A stretch of 64,000 nt of DNA from Jacaranda mimosifolia (lineage: Eukaryota; Streptophyta; Magnoliopsida; Lamiales; Bignoniaceae), in contig CM032123.1 in NCBI GenBank assembly GCA_018894105.1, forward strand, positions 2,233,001 to 2,297,000. Reading direction: 5' to 3'. Positions 12,786-23,373 of the stretch are shown in pieces (within the stretch, counting starts at the first letter, position 1; every line of letters begins with the position of its first letter). The translations under genes were made by a program, and so were the position numbers. The notes below the pieces were generated by a model. That model worked only from the letters and a program-made list of their open reading frames with translations, did not search any database and was not told the origin of the DNA.

Positions 12786-13445
12786 AAATCTTACTACTAA
12801 AAGTATCACTAATTAACATATTAGTCTCACAAGAGAATTTAAAATCAATAGCTCATTTAGATCTAGCTAAATTCGAGAATTATATTTGAGACATCCGTAA
12901 CTTAAATTAATTAAACTTGTCGTAAATCTCGTAAATTAATTACCTCTACAACAAAAAGAATTTCAGCTTAGTTAAATTTTAGTAAAACTAAGGTAAAATA
13001 TTCTCCTTTTGATAATAAATGTGGGTTAATTCCCAATTTCTCATATTTTACAACATTTTAAAAAGTAAAAAAAAAAAAAAAAAGTCATTAATTTCTTTTG
13101 GTCTTTTTATTTAAATAGGAAAAAGGATTGCCAATGTGAATAAGGAGTTGGGTAGGGAGTGAGGGCGGTGGGACCTGAGGGACGCGGTTTGTTGTTCGCC
13201 CAGAACGTGCAGACTCCGCGGGTGGCCATCAAAGACGGATTCGGCATTCCCATGCCTGGGATTGGGACCTTTCATATTCTATCATAATTCGTGATTTTAA
13301 AAATCCCAAAAATTCCCACATAGAAACACAAGCAACGCATGTGGGAAACACCATCGGCCCCCATCTCCTACTCATGGACCCCACCACCGACGCCTCCATT
13401 TTTTTTCAATATTTTTTTTTCCTTTTCTTTTTCTTTCCTCTTTTT

Positions 13446-14205
13446 ACTACCGTAAATACTAAATAGTATTAGAAATTAAAGAGAAAAAAGAACCAATACT
13501 TGGAAAATTTCTATGGCAATCAAATCCATTGATTCAATTCTTTTAACAAAATATTCATAAAGTATATTTTATATTTATTTTTTAAAAGTAAACATACCCA
13601 TTCATATATATATATACATACACATTCTCTTATATTATAATTATACATACATGAAAATTTAAGTATAAAATCACATCATTATTTCACTAACCTAATTATA
13701 AATTTTATTAAATAATATGTATTATATAATTAACAAAATACTATAATTTAATTAGACCATCATATAATTTACTTTTAAAAGATGCATTCTTTTAAAATAA
13801 AATCAACATGAAAAATTTAATTCAAGTTAAAGTTGCACAATAGACAAATTAATTTAGCTTTGTTAAAATTTTAAATATATATATAAATAATATATAGATA
13901 AATATTTTGAATCGAGGTGGGGTGGGTTTACCATAAAATTCAAAATGCCATCCCTGTATTACCGTAAATACTAAATAGTATCAAAAATTAAAAGAAAAAA
14001 AAAGACCAATACTTGGAAAATTTCTGTTGAAATCAAATCCATTGATTAAATTATTTTCACAAAATATATTTTATTTTTATTTTTTAAAAATAAACATAAC
14101 CATTCGTGTATATATATACATATATATTCTCCTATATTATAATTATACATACAAGAAAATTTAAGTAGAAAATCACATCATTATTTCACTAACCTGACAA
14201 AAAAT
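13446..14205. repeat. Pair of 250-bp direct repeats upstream of the SKS gene
   Basis: 13446-13700 and 13959-14205 align over almost their whole length. Both begin ACCGTAAATACTAAATAGTA and both contain CCAATACTTGGAAAATTTCT, an AT-dinucleotide patch, and ATCACATCATTATTTCACTA. The copies are separated by about 260 bases of unrelated AT-rich DNA. The second copy ends about 470 bases before the ATG. Confidence 0.75.
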
Positions 14206-14580
14206 ATTAATTTAATATCTAGATTACAGAAATATCTTATTTTAAAATAAAAGTAAATACATCATTCTCTTTAAACATAACTCACATTCACATTCTTGCA
14301 TCAAAAGTCTTTCTATAAAAACACTCAAAATAAAATGAAAAGAAATATCCATCTCATATACTCCAAGCCCTTCATTTAACAAACCCATCCAAAAAAAGCA
14401 CAAACATTTGTCTTCTTGCATTTTTCCCCCACTTAACCCATTTAATTCATTTTTCCCTAATCCATTTCCAACTTCCCAAAACATTGTTCAATTTTTCCCT
14501 CTGTTTTTTACAGCTATACACTCTGTTTCCCCCACCACTTGACTTTATTTTTTATCTCTCCACAGCCGCACTTTGAAGTT

Positions 14581-14586
14581 TATATA
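14581..14586 (+). promoter_or_regulatory. Probable TATA box of the SKS gene
   Basis: TATATA, 85-90 bases upstream of the ATG at 14671. It follows a CT-rich stretch and precedes a C-rich leader. Position and context fit a core promoter. Confidence 0.55.
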
Positions 14587-14670
14587 CTGCACGCCCTCCT
14601 CATTCCCTTTCCTCCTCAGCCTCAATCCCTCATTCTCCAGGCAGCAAATCCCACTCCAAATACCCCAAAA

Positions 14671-17600
14671 ATGCCGCTAAGATTAGCGGGTCTGTTTCTG
14701 CTTTTCGCCATTGCTGCAGCAGACGATCCTTACAGATTCTTCACATGGAATGTCACTTATGGCACCATTTACCCTCTCGGCGTCCCCCAACAGGTTTTTC
14801 ATTTTAACCTATTTTTTTTGAGGATTTATGTGATCTACAGCAGGATTTTAGATAAAATGCTGAGGTTTCTGATCTGTTGTTTTCAGGGTATTTTGATAAA
14901 TGGGCAGTTTCCGGGCCCTGATATCTACTCAGTCACCAATGATAATATCATTGTCAATGTGTTTAACAGCTTGGATGAGCCTTTCCTCATTCACTGGTGA
15001 GTACAATTACACTATACATACTCTGCTCTTTTTTATGAACAGCATATAAAAACATTTATATTAGATCAATCTTTATGTTTTAGAAGGGAAAATGGCAATG
15101 TTGCCCTTGATTAACCTCCCATTGATGCTTTACTATTGCGTCAAGCCAGGGGTATTATAAATCTCTTCAGTAAAAACTTGTGGGTTAGGTTTTTTATGTG
15201 TGAATTCTTAGGCCTGTTTGCTTTCATTTTCAAAGCTTATTTTTATATTTTTTATTATTTTAAAAATAAAATACATCATTTTTTACGTATTTTTATTTAA
15301 TATTATTTTTATTTTTAAAATACATTTTTCAATCACCTTATATCTTTTCCCAATCAGTTATATATCTTCTCTCTATTTTATTATTTTTATTTCTCACAAC
15401 TTATTAAAATCAAAGTAATAATTATTTTTCTAATAATCTATTCAAATACAAACTCATTTTCAATTCATTTCTACTAACTAACTTTTTAAATTTTAAAGAT
15501 GATGACATGAAAATTGAAAATGAAAATAAAACCAAACGGGTTGGTTTCATTTTTTATTTCTTTTAATTTATTTATACAAGCACATTAAGCATTCGAACTT
15601 TTACTTCACAATTTTAAGTGTAAGGGTAATATTATTGGTCAACTAATCACTATTTCACACGATGAAGATGATGTTATTGAGTTAATTAATTATTATTTCA
15701 TACTTAAATATAAGATGATGTTATTAGATCATGACAATTTAATATTAATGTCCAAATTATTTACCACTTTTTTGGTAACTTATAGTAACATACTTTTTTA
15801 AATGCATTTTAGTGTTACCACTCCGTGTGATTGACCAAAACAGGTCCTGAATTTAAGAAGAGGGAGGGGTACGGAGTCCAAAAATACAAAAATCGAGAAT
15901 ATATAATAAAATATTAGTTATAATAAAAAATTCTAAATGAAAAATTGATCTTCTTCTTTATTGGTATCATTTAATTTTCATCTACTATGACATCTAAGAA
16001 TGGGTTTTAATAATTGCACCACCCAAATTGCAACTTAGAATGTGGATCTAACATCATTCAATTCTTACATCCCAAGTTTCTTTGCCTTTTTCTTTTAATA
16101 CTAAAAAAAAATCACTTTACATGGGAACCAATTGAAAGAAAAAATGTTTAAGGCCACTATTGGAAAAAGGGAAACCACATGGATTTTCCTAAAAAAATTA
16201 AAGAAAGTCACATGGGTTGTAGCATCATAGCTTTGTCAAGAAGCACCACTTTTCTAGGGCTTGATTTTCTATTTTATTTATAAATATAATTGATTGATCA
16301 GATATATTTAATATAAATATAATAAATTAAAATATGAAATGTAATAAAAAATGAATTAGAGAATCCAAAATGAAAATTTCCCACTTATATGCACAACAAG
16401 TTGTCTAATGAATAAAATTACAATGTCGAGTGGCCTGTGCCCAGCGGCACAAGTCTCCCACATAATGTGGGAGGTCAGGAGTTCAAGCTCTAACGGACTC
16501 TTGATATGCGTGTGTATAAATAAAAAAAATAAAATAAAATTACAATTATGAGAAATAAATCTTGCTAAATGGGGTAATATTTTTTATTAGACCAGGTGCA
16601 TTGCACCCTCCATGTCCCCCAACTCAATTCACTGGATAATATTAAAGTAGATCAAGTATAATGCATTTATTTCATTTATCACTCTTTTTCTATTTTTTTT
16701 TCTAATTCAACATTCATGATTAAATTAAAAAAATATTATATTCAATCCCATCAAATCTAAAATCCCACTTAAGGACTTGTTTGGTTTCATTTTTACATTT
16801 TCTACTATTTTAAAAATAAAACATATTATTTTTTACACATTTTTACTTAATGTTATTTTCATTTTGAAAATAGATTCTCCAATAATCTATTTATCTTCTT
16901 CCAACAACTGATATATTTTTTCTCTGTATTTTATTATTTCTATTTCTTTCCACTTACAACCTATTAAAACTGACATAATCATTACTTTTTCAACAAATTA
17001 TCCAAATACAAACTCATTTTTAACTTATTTTCATTAACCAACTTTTTAAATTTTAAAAATAATAAAAACAAAAATTACAAATGAAATAAAACCAAATGGG
17101 CTCCTAAATGGGCAGCAGCTGTAAACAACTGCAAAATTTGTGTGCCTTTTTTTAATTTTTTAATTTTTTAATTTTTTTTTTTGTAAAAGAAAAAAGACAG
17201 GGATTTGGTTTTGTGATCGAATTGTCCAACTGGAATTGCTGTCTATGGGCAAATTATGATTCCATTTGCGACAGGTGCATAAAGCTGAATGCATGTTGTC
17301 TTAAATCCTAATTCACTGAAGTTTTCAGAATTGCAGTATGCAGTCCTCGACTTTTGCGAAAACTATTTTTTTATCCCACAATTAGTTTTAATATTTATAT
17401 TGGTACTGCATATGTATAGTACGATGGTCAAATATTCTGTCTCTTTGTCAAGACAGCTGTAGCTAGCTACCATTTTTGCCCTTGGTGGTCAAATTTTGAG
17501 ACTCTTTTTACTAACTTAATAAGGGGCTGTTTGGTTTTATTTTCATTTTTAATTTTTATTTTCATTATTTCTAAAGTGGTGAGAATTAGTTATGTGATGT

Positions 17601-20600
17601 GATATAGAAATAAAATATATTTGGATGAAATATTTGAAAATGTTGGAAATATAATGATTATGTTGATTTTAATTGGTTATAGGTGGAGAGAAATAAAAAT
17701 AATAAAATACAGAGAGAAGATATATAAATTATTAGAAAAAGATATATAGGTTATTGGATAATGTATTTTAAAAATGAAAATGAAAATTATGTTGGGTAAA
17801 ATTTAAAAAAAAAATGATGATTTCTATTTCTAAAATAATAAAATAGGTGAAAATGGGGTTTGGAAATAAAACCAAACACCCCCTAAGACTAACATTTAAG
17901 TTCCTAAATGGACCAGTTAGTTCTAAAATACCTTTACATATATATTTATACTATTAATAAAGTGCATATATTTTTTGGTATGTTTTCGTATAATGTATCT
18001 AAAATGCTTTTACTTCTTTTCTTGCATTCTCATTACGACGATTTATGTAGTACCTACCATTTACGACCTCACATTCTATATTATTAATTATCATCTTATC
18101 ATACAATCATAATTTTTGTATCATTATGCTAAAAAACTAAATAAGTACCAAATGTTTCTTAAAAAATTAACATTATACTAAAAGTAAATATTCATTTTGT
18201 TTACTAGATATACTGTAAAATTTTAACATATGCATTGAATGTATCAAAGTTACTAGTTATTTATAAAATGTTAGGATCTTGATAACTAACTTGTATATTA
18301 TTTATAAGCATTAAGGACCTTAATAACTAACTTGTATGTTATTTAATACGTAATAAAATTAATCCTATTTTAAAAGAGTAACATCTAAATGATTTTATTT
18401 TCTCCTGTTTCTTTTTCAATGGTTTTCGTTCTATATAATTTTATATTTCTTCTTTTCCTTCAATTATTTAGTTTATTAGAACTTTTTCCTTTTGTTCATT
18501 TCAAAAATTTAAATAAATGCTTGAAATTATTTTAAAAAATAAGCACTTCCATAAAAAGTAAACCCATATTTTTATCATACTAGAAATTTTTTTCTACGCA
18601 TATAAAATGCCAAAGTCGCGAATAACTATTAAATTTTTAGTGCACCAAACTATATACCTAAATATTTTGTCGGACTCAAAACCCTAAACCCTAAACCACT
18701 AAAATATGATAAAATATTGATTTTTCATTAACATATTCTGATCTTTTGAGCCCCAAAATCCAATTTCAGGAATGGGATTCAAAACCGGAGGAATTCATTT
18801 GAAGATGGAGTTTATGGGACAACATGCCCAATTCCTCCGGGAAAGAACTTCACATACATTCTACAAATGAAGGATCAAATAGGAAGCTTCTTTTACTTCC
18901 CATCTTTGGCATTCCACAAGGCTGCCGGTGGTTTTGGCGGCATTAAGATCCTAAGCAGGCCGCTAATCCCTGTTCCTTTTGGTCCTCCGGCCGATGATTT
19001 CACTGTCCTAATTGGGGATTGGTACAAATCTAATCACACTGTAAGTCTCATGTTCACTTGATTGATTATTTTTTGTTTGTTTGGTAATGAGATAAGATTT
19101 TGGGTATTGGTGTGGTTCGTACATGGATAGGATAAATTAGAAATTATTGTTATTATTATTGGAAAAGAACGAGTGCATTATCTTGGTCTGAGTATTGTCA
19201 GGTGTAGGTTGGTAGTCATGTGTAGGTGCAGGAAACGCTGCAAGAAAATTTAATCTTGAGTCATGGGCTTTACTAATTGGAGTGTCGGTAGCTTAGTGGG
19301 CCCATTTGATACAAAAACCTAATTAGTAGTTCGTCTGCCTCATTTGACCATTGGTATCATCTTTTTGGGCCCATTAGCAGCTGGATGTTTCCTGATCCAG
19401 CTTTAATGTTGGGCCCATTAAAATCTATAACTTCGTAAATTTGGTTGAATTTTTGTCTAACGAATTCAAGGACCCCTGGTCCAGTTGCTATTTAGGTAAT
19501 AAGAACACAAATCAATAAATAAATAAAAATTCTGACATAAATCCTTTTAAACATGTTTTTTGGATTGAAAATTTAATGTGATTCAATAAACAGAATAGAG
19601 ATTTCGTCATAGATCTTGTATAAGAAAATGTACTTAATATTGGGATTTTTGGACAAATATATAGGGATGGTAATGGGGCTAGTTGGGCCCAACCCATACC
19701 CTGTCCTGTTAGACCTTATCCGCCCCACCCCGCTCCATCTTGTCCCAAACCTGCCAACCCCAAAAAATTAAAAAAATTAGAATCAATCAATGAAAATATC
19801 AAATTAAAATCACTGGACAACAATTAAAATTAAAATTTTAAGTACAAAAATGAAAAATTCATATAAACAAGATAAGATTCTAAAAGCAAAATAGGAGATG
19901 AGAGTAGAATTAAAGTAACAACTCTAAATTATTCAAATATTATTTTTAATTTGAAAAACATAAAATAAATTATATATAATATATTTATTATTATTATATG
20001 TATAATTTATATGTGGCATGTTATGGGGCGGGTTAGATAAACTCCATATCTCACCCCAAACATTTTGGGTTATGAAAATCATGCCTCCTACTATGACTCA
20101 TGCTCCGTTAAACCACCCTAAATCCATCCTATTCGGGATGGGTTGAGTTCGGGTTCCCATTTTGAAAAATCAAAATGCTCGATTCATTGACAAAAATTTA
20201 GTCAGAGTTTACCTTTTAAGATTGTTGTTCTTTTCTGATGTGCGTTTGATCTTCTTTTATATAGGATTTGAAGGCAGTTCTTGACAGAGGAAACAAGCTA
20301 CCTTTGCCTGATGGAATCCTTATCAATGGCCGTGGTCCTAATGCTACCTCTTTCACCATTCAACAAGGTGCCTCAGCAGCACATGCATAATGCAATTGTA
20401 CTTTGCGCTCTTCTGATCCAAAATAGCTGACAATGTGATCGTTTTTTACAGGAAAAACTTACAGGTTTAGGATATGCAATGTCGGATTGCAAAACTCGCT
20501 CAACTTCCGTATTCAAGGACATAAAGTGAAAGTGGTTGAAGTGGAAGGAACACACACTGTGCAGATTAGCTATTCTTCCCTTGATATTCATGTCGGCCAG

Positions 20601-21773
20601 TGCATGTCTGTTCTTCTAACAGCAGATCAGCAACCTCAGGACTACTATATTGTTGTCTCAAGCCGTTTCACCACTCCAGTCCTCACCACCACGGGTTTCC
20701 TTCGTTATGCTAACTCAAATCGTCCTGCGTCTGGACCACTTCCTGGAGGGCCAACCACTGAGATCGACTGGTCCCTCAACCAGGCTCGTTCCATCAGGTA
20801 CATTTTAACGAATATATCTAAATTTTAAGCGGTTCAGCAATTTCTGGCCATATGATCGTTATAAAATTTTATGAATTTTCAGGACAAATCTTACAGCCAG
20901 TGGACCAAGGCCGAACCCACAAGGTTCTTACCACTATGGTATGATAAACACCACAAAAACTATTAGGCTTGCAAGTTCTGCTGGTCAGGTTAACAATAAG
21001 CAGAGATATGCAATCAACAGTGTGTCCTTTGTGCCGGCTGACACCCCTTTGAAAGTGGCTGATTACTTCAAAATAGATGGAGTTTTCCGGGTCGGGAGTT
21101 TATCTGATGCTCCCACCGGTGGAGGAATATACGTTGATACATCGGTGATGGGGGCCGACTACAGGGCATTCATCGAAATTGTTTTTGAAAATGATGAAGA
21201 TATTGTGCAGAGCTATCACCTCAACGGCTACTCCTTCTTTGTAGTAGGGTGAGGATAAATGGATAATGAATTTTTTGTATATACATATATTAGCAACAAA
21301 ATATCTATCCACTTGCATGCTGATGTGATCTTTAAATCAGAATGAATGGAGGGCAATGGACCTCCGCTAGTCGGACCCAGTACAATCTTCGTGATGCAGT
21401 CTCACGGTGCACAGTTCAGGTAACAAAAGAGAAATACATTTGTCCCTTTAGATTGATATATGTATATATGAGACATGTTGGCTGCCATTGAGTCATAGGA
21501 TCTGAAGAGAAATTCTTGAATCACAAGACCTGGCCTGAGAATTTCTTCTCCTATTTGCAGGTGTATCCAAAGTCATGGAGCGCCATTTATGTGGCCCTCG
21601 ACAATGTGGGAATGTGGAATTTAAGATCAGAGTCCTGGGCTCGACAGTATTTAGGGCAACAATTTTACTTGAGAGTTTACACGGCATCAACCTCCTTGAG
21701 AGACGAGTACCCTATCCCAAAGAACGCTCTCCTTTGTGGCCGAGCGAGTGGCAGACGCACACGTCCCCTTTAA
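14671..21773 (+). CDS. SKU5-similar (SKS) multicopper-oxidase-like protein
   Basis: Secreted cupredoxin-fold protein of the SKU5/SKS family (three multicopper-oxidase-type domains), linked in other plants to directional growth, pollen tubes and cell walls. Exons: 14671-14793, 14887-14996, 18770-19040, 20265-20367, 20452-20797, 20883-21248, 21341-21419, 21561-21773; together 536 residues, normal for the family. Residues 1-17 form a signal peptide. Family motifs include NGQFPGPDI, GVYGTTCPIPPGKNFTY, GFLRYANSNRPASGPLPGGP and the C-terminal NALLCGRASGRRTRPL. As in other SKS proteins, the His-X-His copper ligands of true oxidases are missing (for example GTHTVQIS), so it probably has no laccase or ascorbate oxidase activity. 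There is no GPI-type hydrophobic tail, unlike SKU5 itself, so it is closer to the SKS4/5/6 type. The exact orthologue is not resolved. Confidence 0.92.
15211..15541 (+). mobile_element. hAT-like MITE, copy 1
   Basis: Starts GGCCTGTTTGCTTTCATTTT and ends with AAAATAAAACCAAACGGG, imperfect terminal inverted repeats. It shares its inner sequence with the elements at 16773 and 17523 (Phe/Ile-free AT-rich DNA, no coding capacity). Confidence 0.65.
16425..16532 (+). repeat. tRNA-derived SINE with 14-bp target duplication
   Basis: The body contains GTGGCCTGTGCCCAGCGG in the A-box region, TAATGTGGGAGGTC, and a B-box-like GAGTTCAAGCTC, with an A-rich tail of AAAT units. It is flanked by perfect 14-bp repeats AATAAAATTACAAT at 16411-16424 and 16533-16546. 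Same family as 29517-29623. Confidence 0.8.
16773..17104 (+). mobile_element. hAT-like MITE, copy 2
   Basis: Ends GGACTTGTTTGGTTTCATTT and AAATAAAACCAAATGGGCTC form imperfect terminal inverted repeats. It aligns end to end and in the same orientation with the copy at 15211-15541. Confidence 0.65.
17523..17883 (-). mobile_element. hAT-like MITE, copy 3 (inverted)
   Basis: Terminal inverted repeats GGGGCTGTTTGGTTTTATTT and AAATAAAACCAAACACCCC are the best preserved of the three copies. The inner sequence is the reverse complement of copies 1 and 2 (for example AATAAAATACAGAGAGAAGA). Confidence 0.7.
19664..20175. repeat. Dispersed repeat in SKS intron 3
   Basis: Begins GGGATGGTAATGGGGC and ends near GGGTTCCCATTTTGAAA. 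Its ends are rich in GGGGCGGGTT/AACCCACCCC motifs and its centre is AT-rich. This is a common plan of plant non-autonomous dispersed repeats. The class is not certain. Confidence 0.45.
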
Positions 21774-22740
21774 ACTAGCCATCAAGAAAGTTTAGGAATG
21801 GAAGAGTTTTCACTAAGTACTAGGCTCTTGTTTCCTCTTAGATGATTGAATTCTTGGGTGCTAAATCAGCACATATGCAAATTTAGGATTGGTATTAAGT
21901 AAATGACCTTAGCTCAAGGTCACATTCTTTTAATTTCCACTGGCTGTTGTATTTTGTTTGATATTTATATCAATTTCTATACAATTATTATACTATTATA
22001 AATGAAAATGAAGTGGTTCTTTTTCTTATTCAGATTCACATATAATTTTGATCAGTTGAGATCTCTTGTACCACATGAATATAACTTGAAAATATGGTTT
22101 TATAAAAGGGTAAATCAATGGTAAATTGAATATAACTTGGCAACATAATTTTATTGAAGGGAAAATCAATAATAAATCATAGTTATATTTTTGAAATGTT
22201 GTTTTTTACTTATTTATTTATTTTAAGTCGAATACCAAAAGGCTACTAAAAAAAGAAAGAAAATAATTAATTTCATTTTTTTTTTCCTTCACAAAAAGAA
22301 TGGCCAAACAAGTATTGAAAGTTTTAGAGAAAACCCACCATTTTTCATATGGCTAAAATTGGTCTTATGCAAAAATTGAGATTCCCAATATCAAAGGGAA
22401 AATTGGGTTCTTTGTTTTTTAAATGAGTGATAATTGAATTATTACATCATAATATTAATTATTAATTAATATAATATGTTCTTTGATCATTAATAAATTA
22501 TTATAAATAATAAAATTACAAGATCTTTTACTTTTTTAATTTATAAATTGATGTAATTATTTTCAACAGTAGTTGCAAAGAGCAATTATATAGAGTGTAC
22601 ATGCACTCTCAGACATGAGACAACTACAAATCCAGCCGTCAGTTTATTCTTTCACAAAATACAGCCGTTGATCAGTTAGACTAAGAACCTAAAAAAGGAA
22701 CAGTTCTAGAATTACAAAAACCCCAATCTCACTTAACTCT
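21774..22740. other. Intergenic region between SKS and CCT2
   Basis: AT-rich 3' flank of the SKS gene, followed by the CCT2 promoter. No gene, RNA gene or clear transposon is visible. No strong TATA box precedes CCT2, as is common for housekeeping genes. Confidence 0.5.
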
Positions 22741-22802
22741 TTTCTTCTTTAGCAGTCTCAACTCTCCAGAGCTTCTTGCGAAAACCAGAAGGTTCAATTT
22801 CG

Positions 22803-23317
22803 GTAATTTTCCTTTTTTCTTTTCTCCCTTCAAATGTTGTTTCGCCTATTACTATATTCATTTTACCGTTGGATCGCCAAATTTCTGTCGCTGGAAGTGT
22901 GTTTAGTTTGCTCTTTAATCGACTTCTTGAATGCTTGTTAAGGTTTTTGGAACTGTTGAGTTTGTTTGCGGATCTATTTTAGCTTAGTTTCTGTTTTCGC
23001 ATTTTTGTTGTTTCGGTTCGGAGGAATTTTTGGATTGGCCTAGGGTTTAAGTGTATGGTGGCCTGCACATTGCATCTCGTTTAGAGAAGTAGGGATTCTA
23101 GGGTTTGATTGGTAAAGGATGAGCAAGGTTGCATTTTGATGGAATATACTGGTTCGTTGTTAGAAATTTATTTAATGGTACTCTGTGTTGTTTGAAATTT
23201 AGAATTGAAGATTAAATATTGATGTTGATATCTGAGTTTTATTTTTTAGTTTTAATTTTGTCTAACTTTGTGGATTCATAAAGAATTATGGTTTACAATT
23301 TTTTTTGTTTGTTCCAG
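22803..23317 (+). other. Predicted intron in the 5' leader of CCT2
   Basis: A donor-like site (TTTCG|GTAATTTTCC) follows a leader-like, CT-rich sequence at about 22750-22802. A T-rich acceptor (TTTGTTCCAG) ends at 23317, 56 bases before the ATG. T-rich content fits a 5' UTR intron, common in plant housekeeping genes. Transcript data would be needed to fix the ends. Confidence 0.45.
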
Positions 23318-23373
23318 AGAATCATTTACTTTGAGCGTGTGCTTTTCCATCTTTGTTCTCAACTTTTGTTCTA

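Larger units (their letters stand above)
11010..14580. other. Intergenic region between CTU1 and the SKS gene
   Basis: No gene seen. It holds the CTU1 3' flank, a MITE at 11198-11645, a small tandem duplication at 12598-12785, and two long direct repeats at 13446-13700 and 13959-14205. About 14380-14570 is CT-rich and looks like the core promoter of the SKS gene. Confidence 0.55.
14997..18769 (+). other. Large second intron of the SKS gene (3.8 kb)
   Basis: Bounded by TG|GTGAGT and TTTCAG|GAATGG, joining ATTCACTG to GAATGGG in frame. All other introns of this gene are under 1.3 kb. The extra length is explained by three related MITEs (15211, 16773, 17523), a SINE (16425) and AT-rich DNA. A telomere-like AAACCCTAAACCCTAAACC lies at 18679-18697. 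Confidence 0.85.

Noticed and set aside
14794..15000. Read-through of SKS exon 1 into intron 1 as one open frame
   Set aside because: The GT donor after CAACAG and the AG before GGTATTTTG restore the family sequence VPQQGILINGQF; the inserted residues are not found in SKS proteins.
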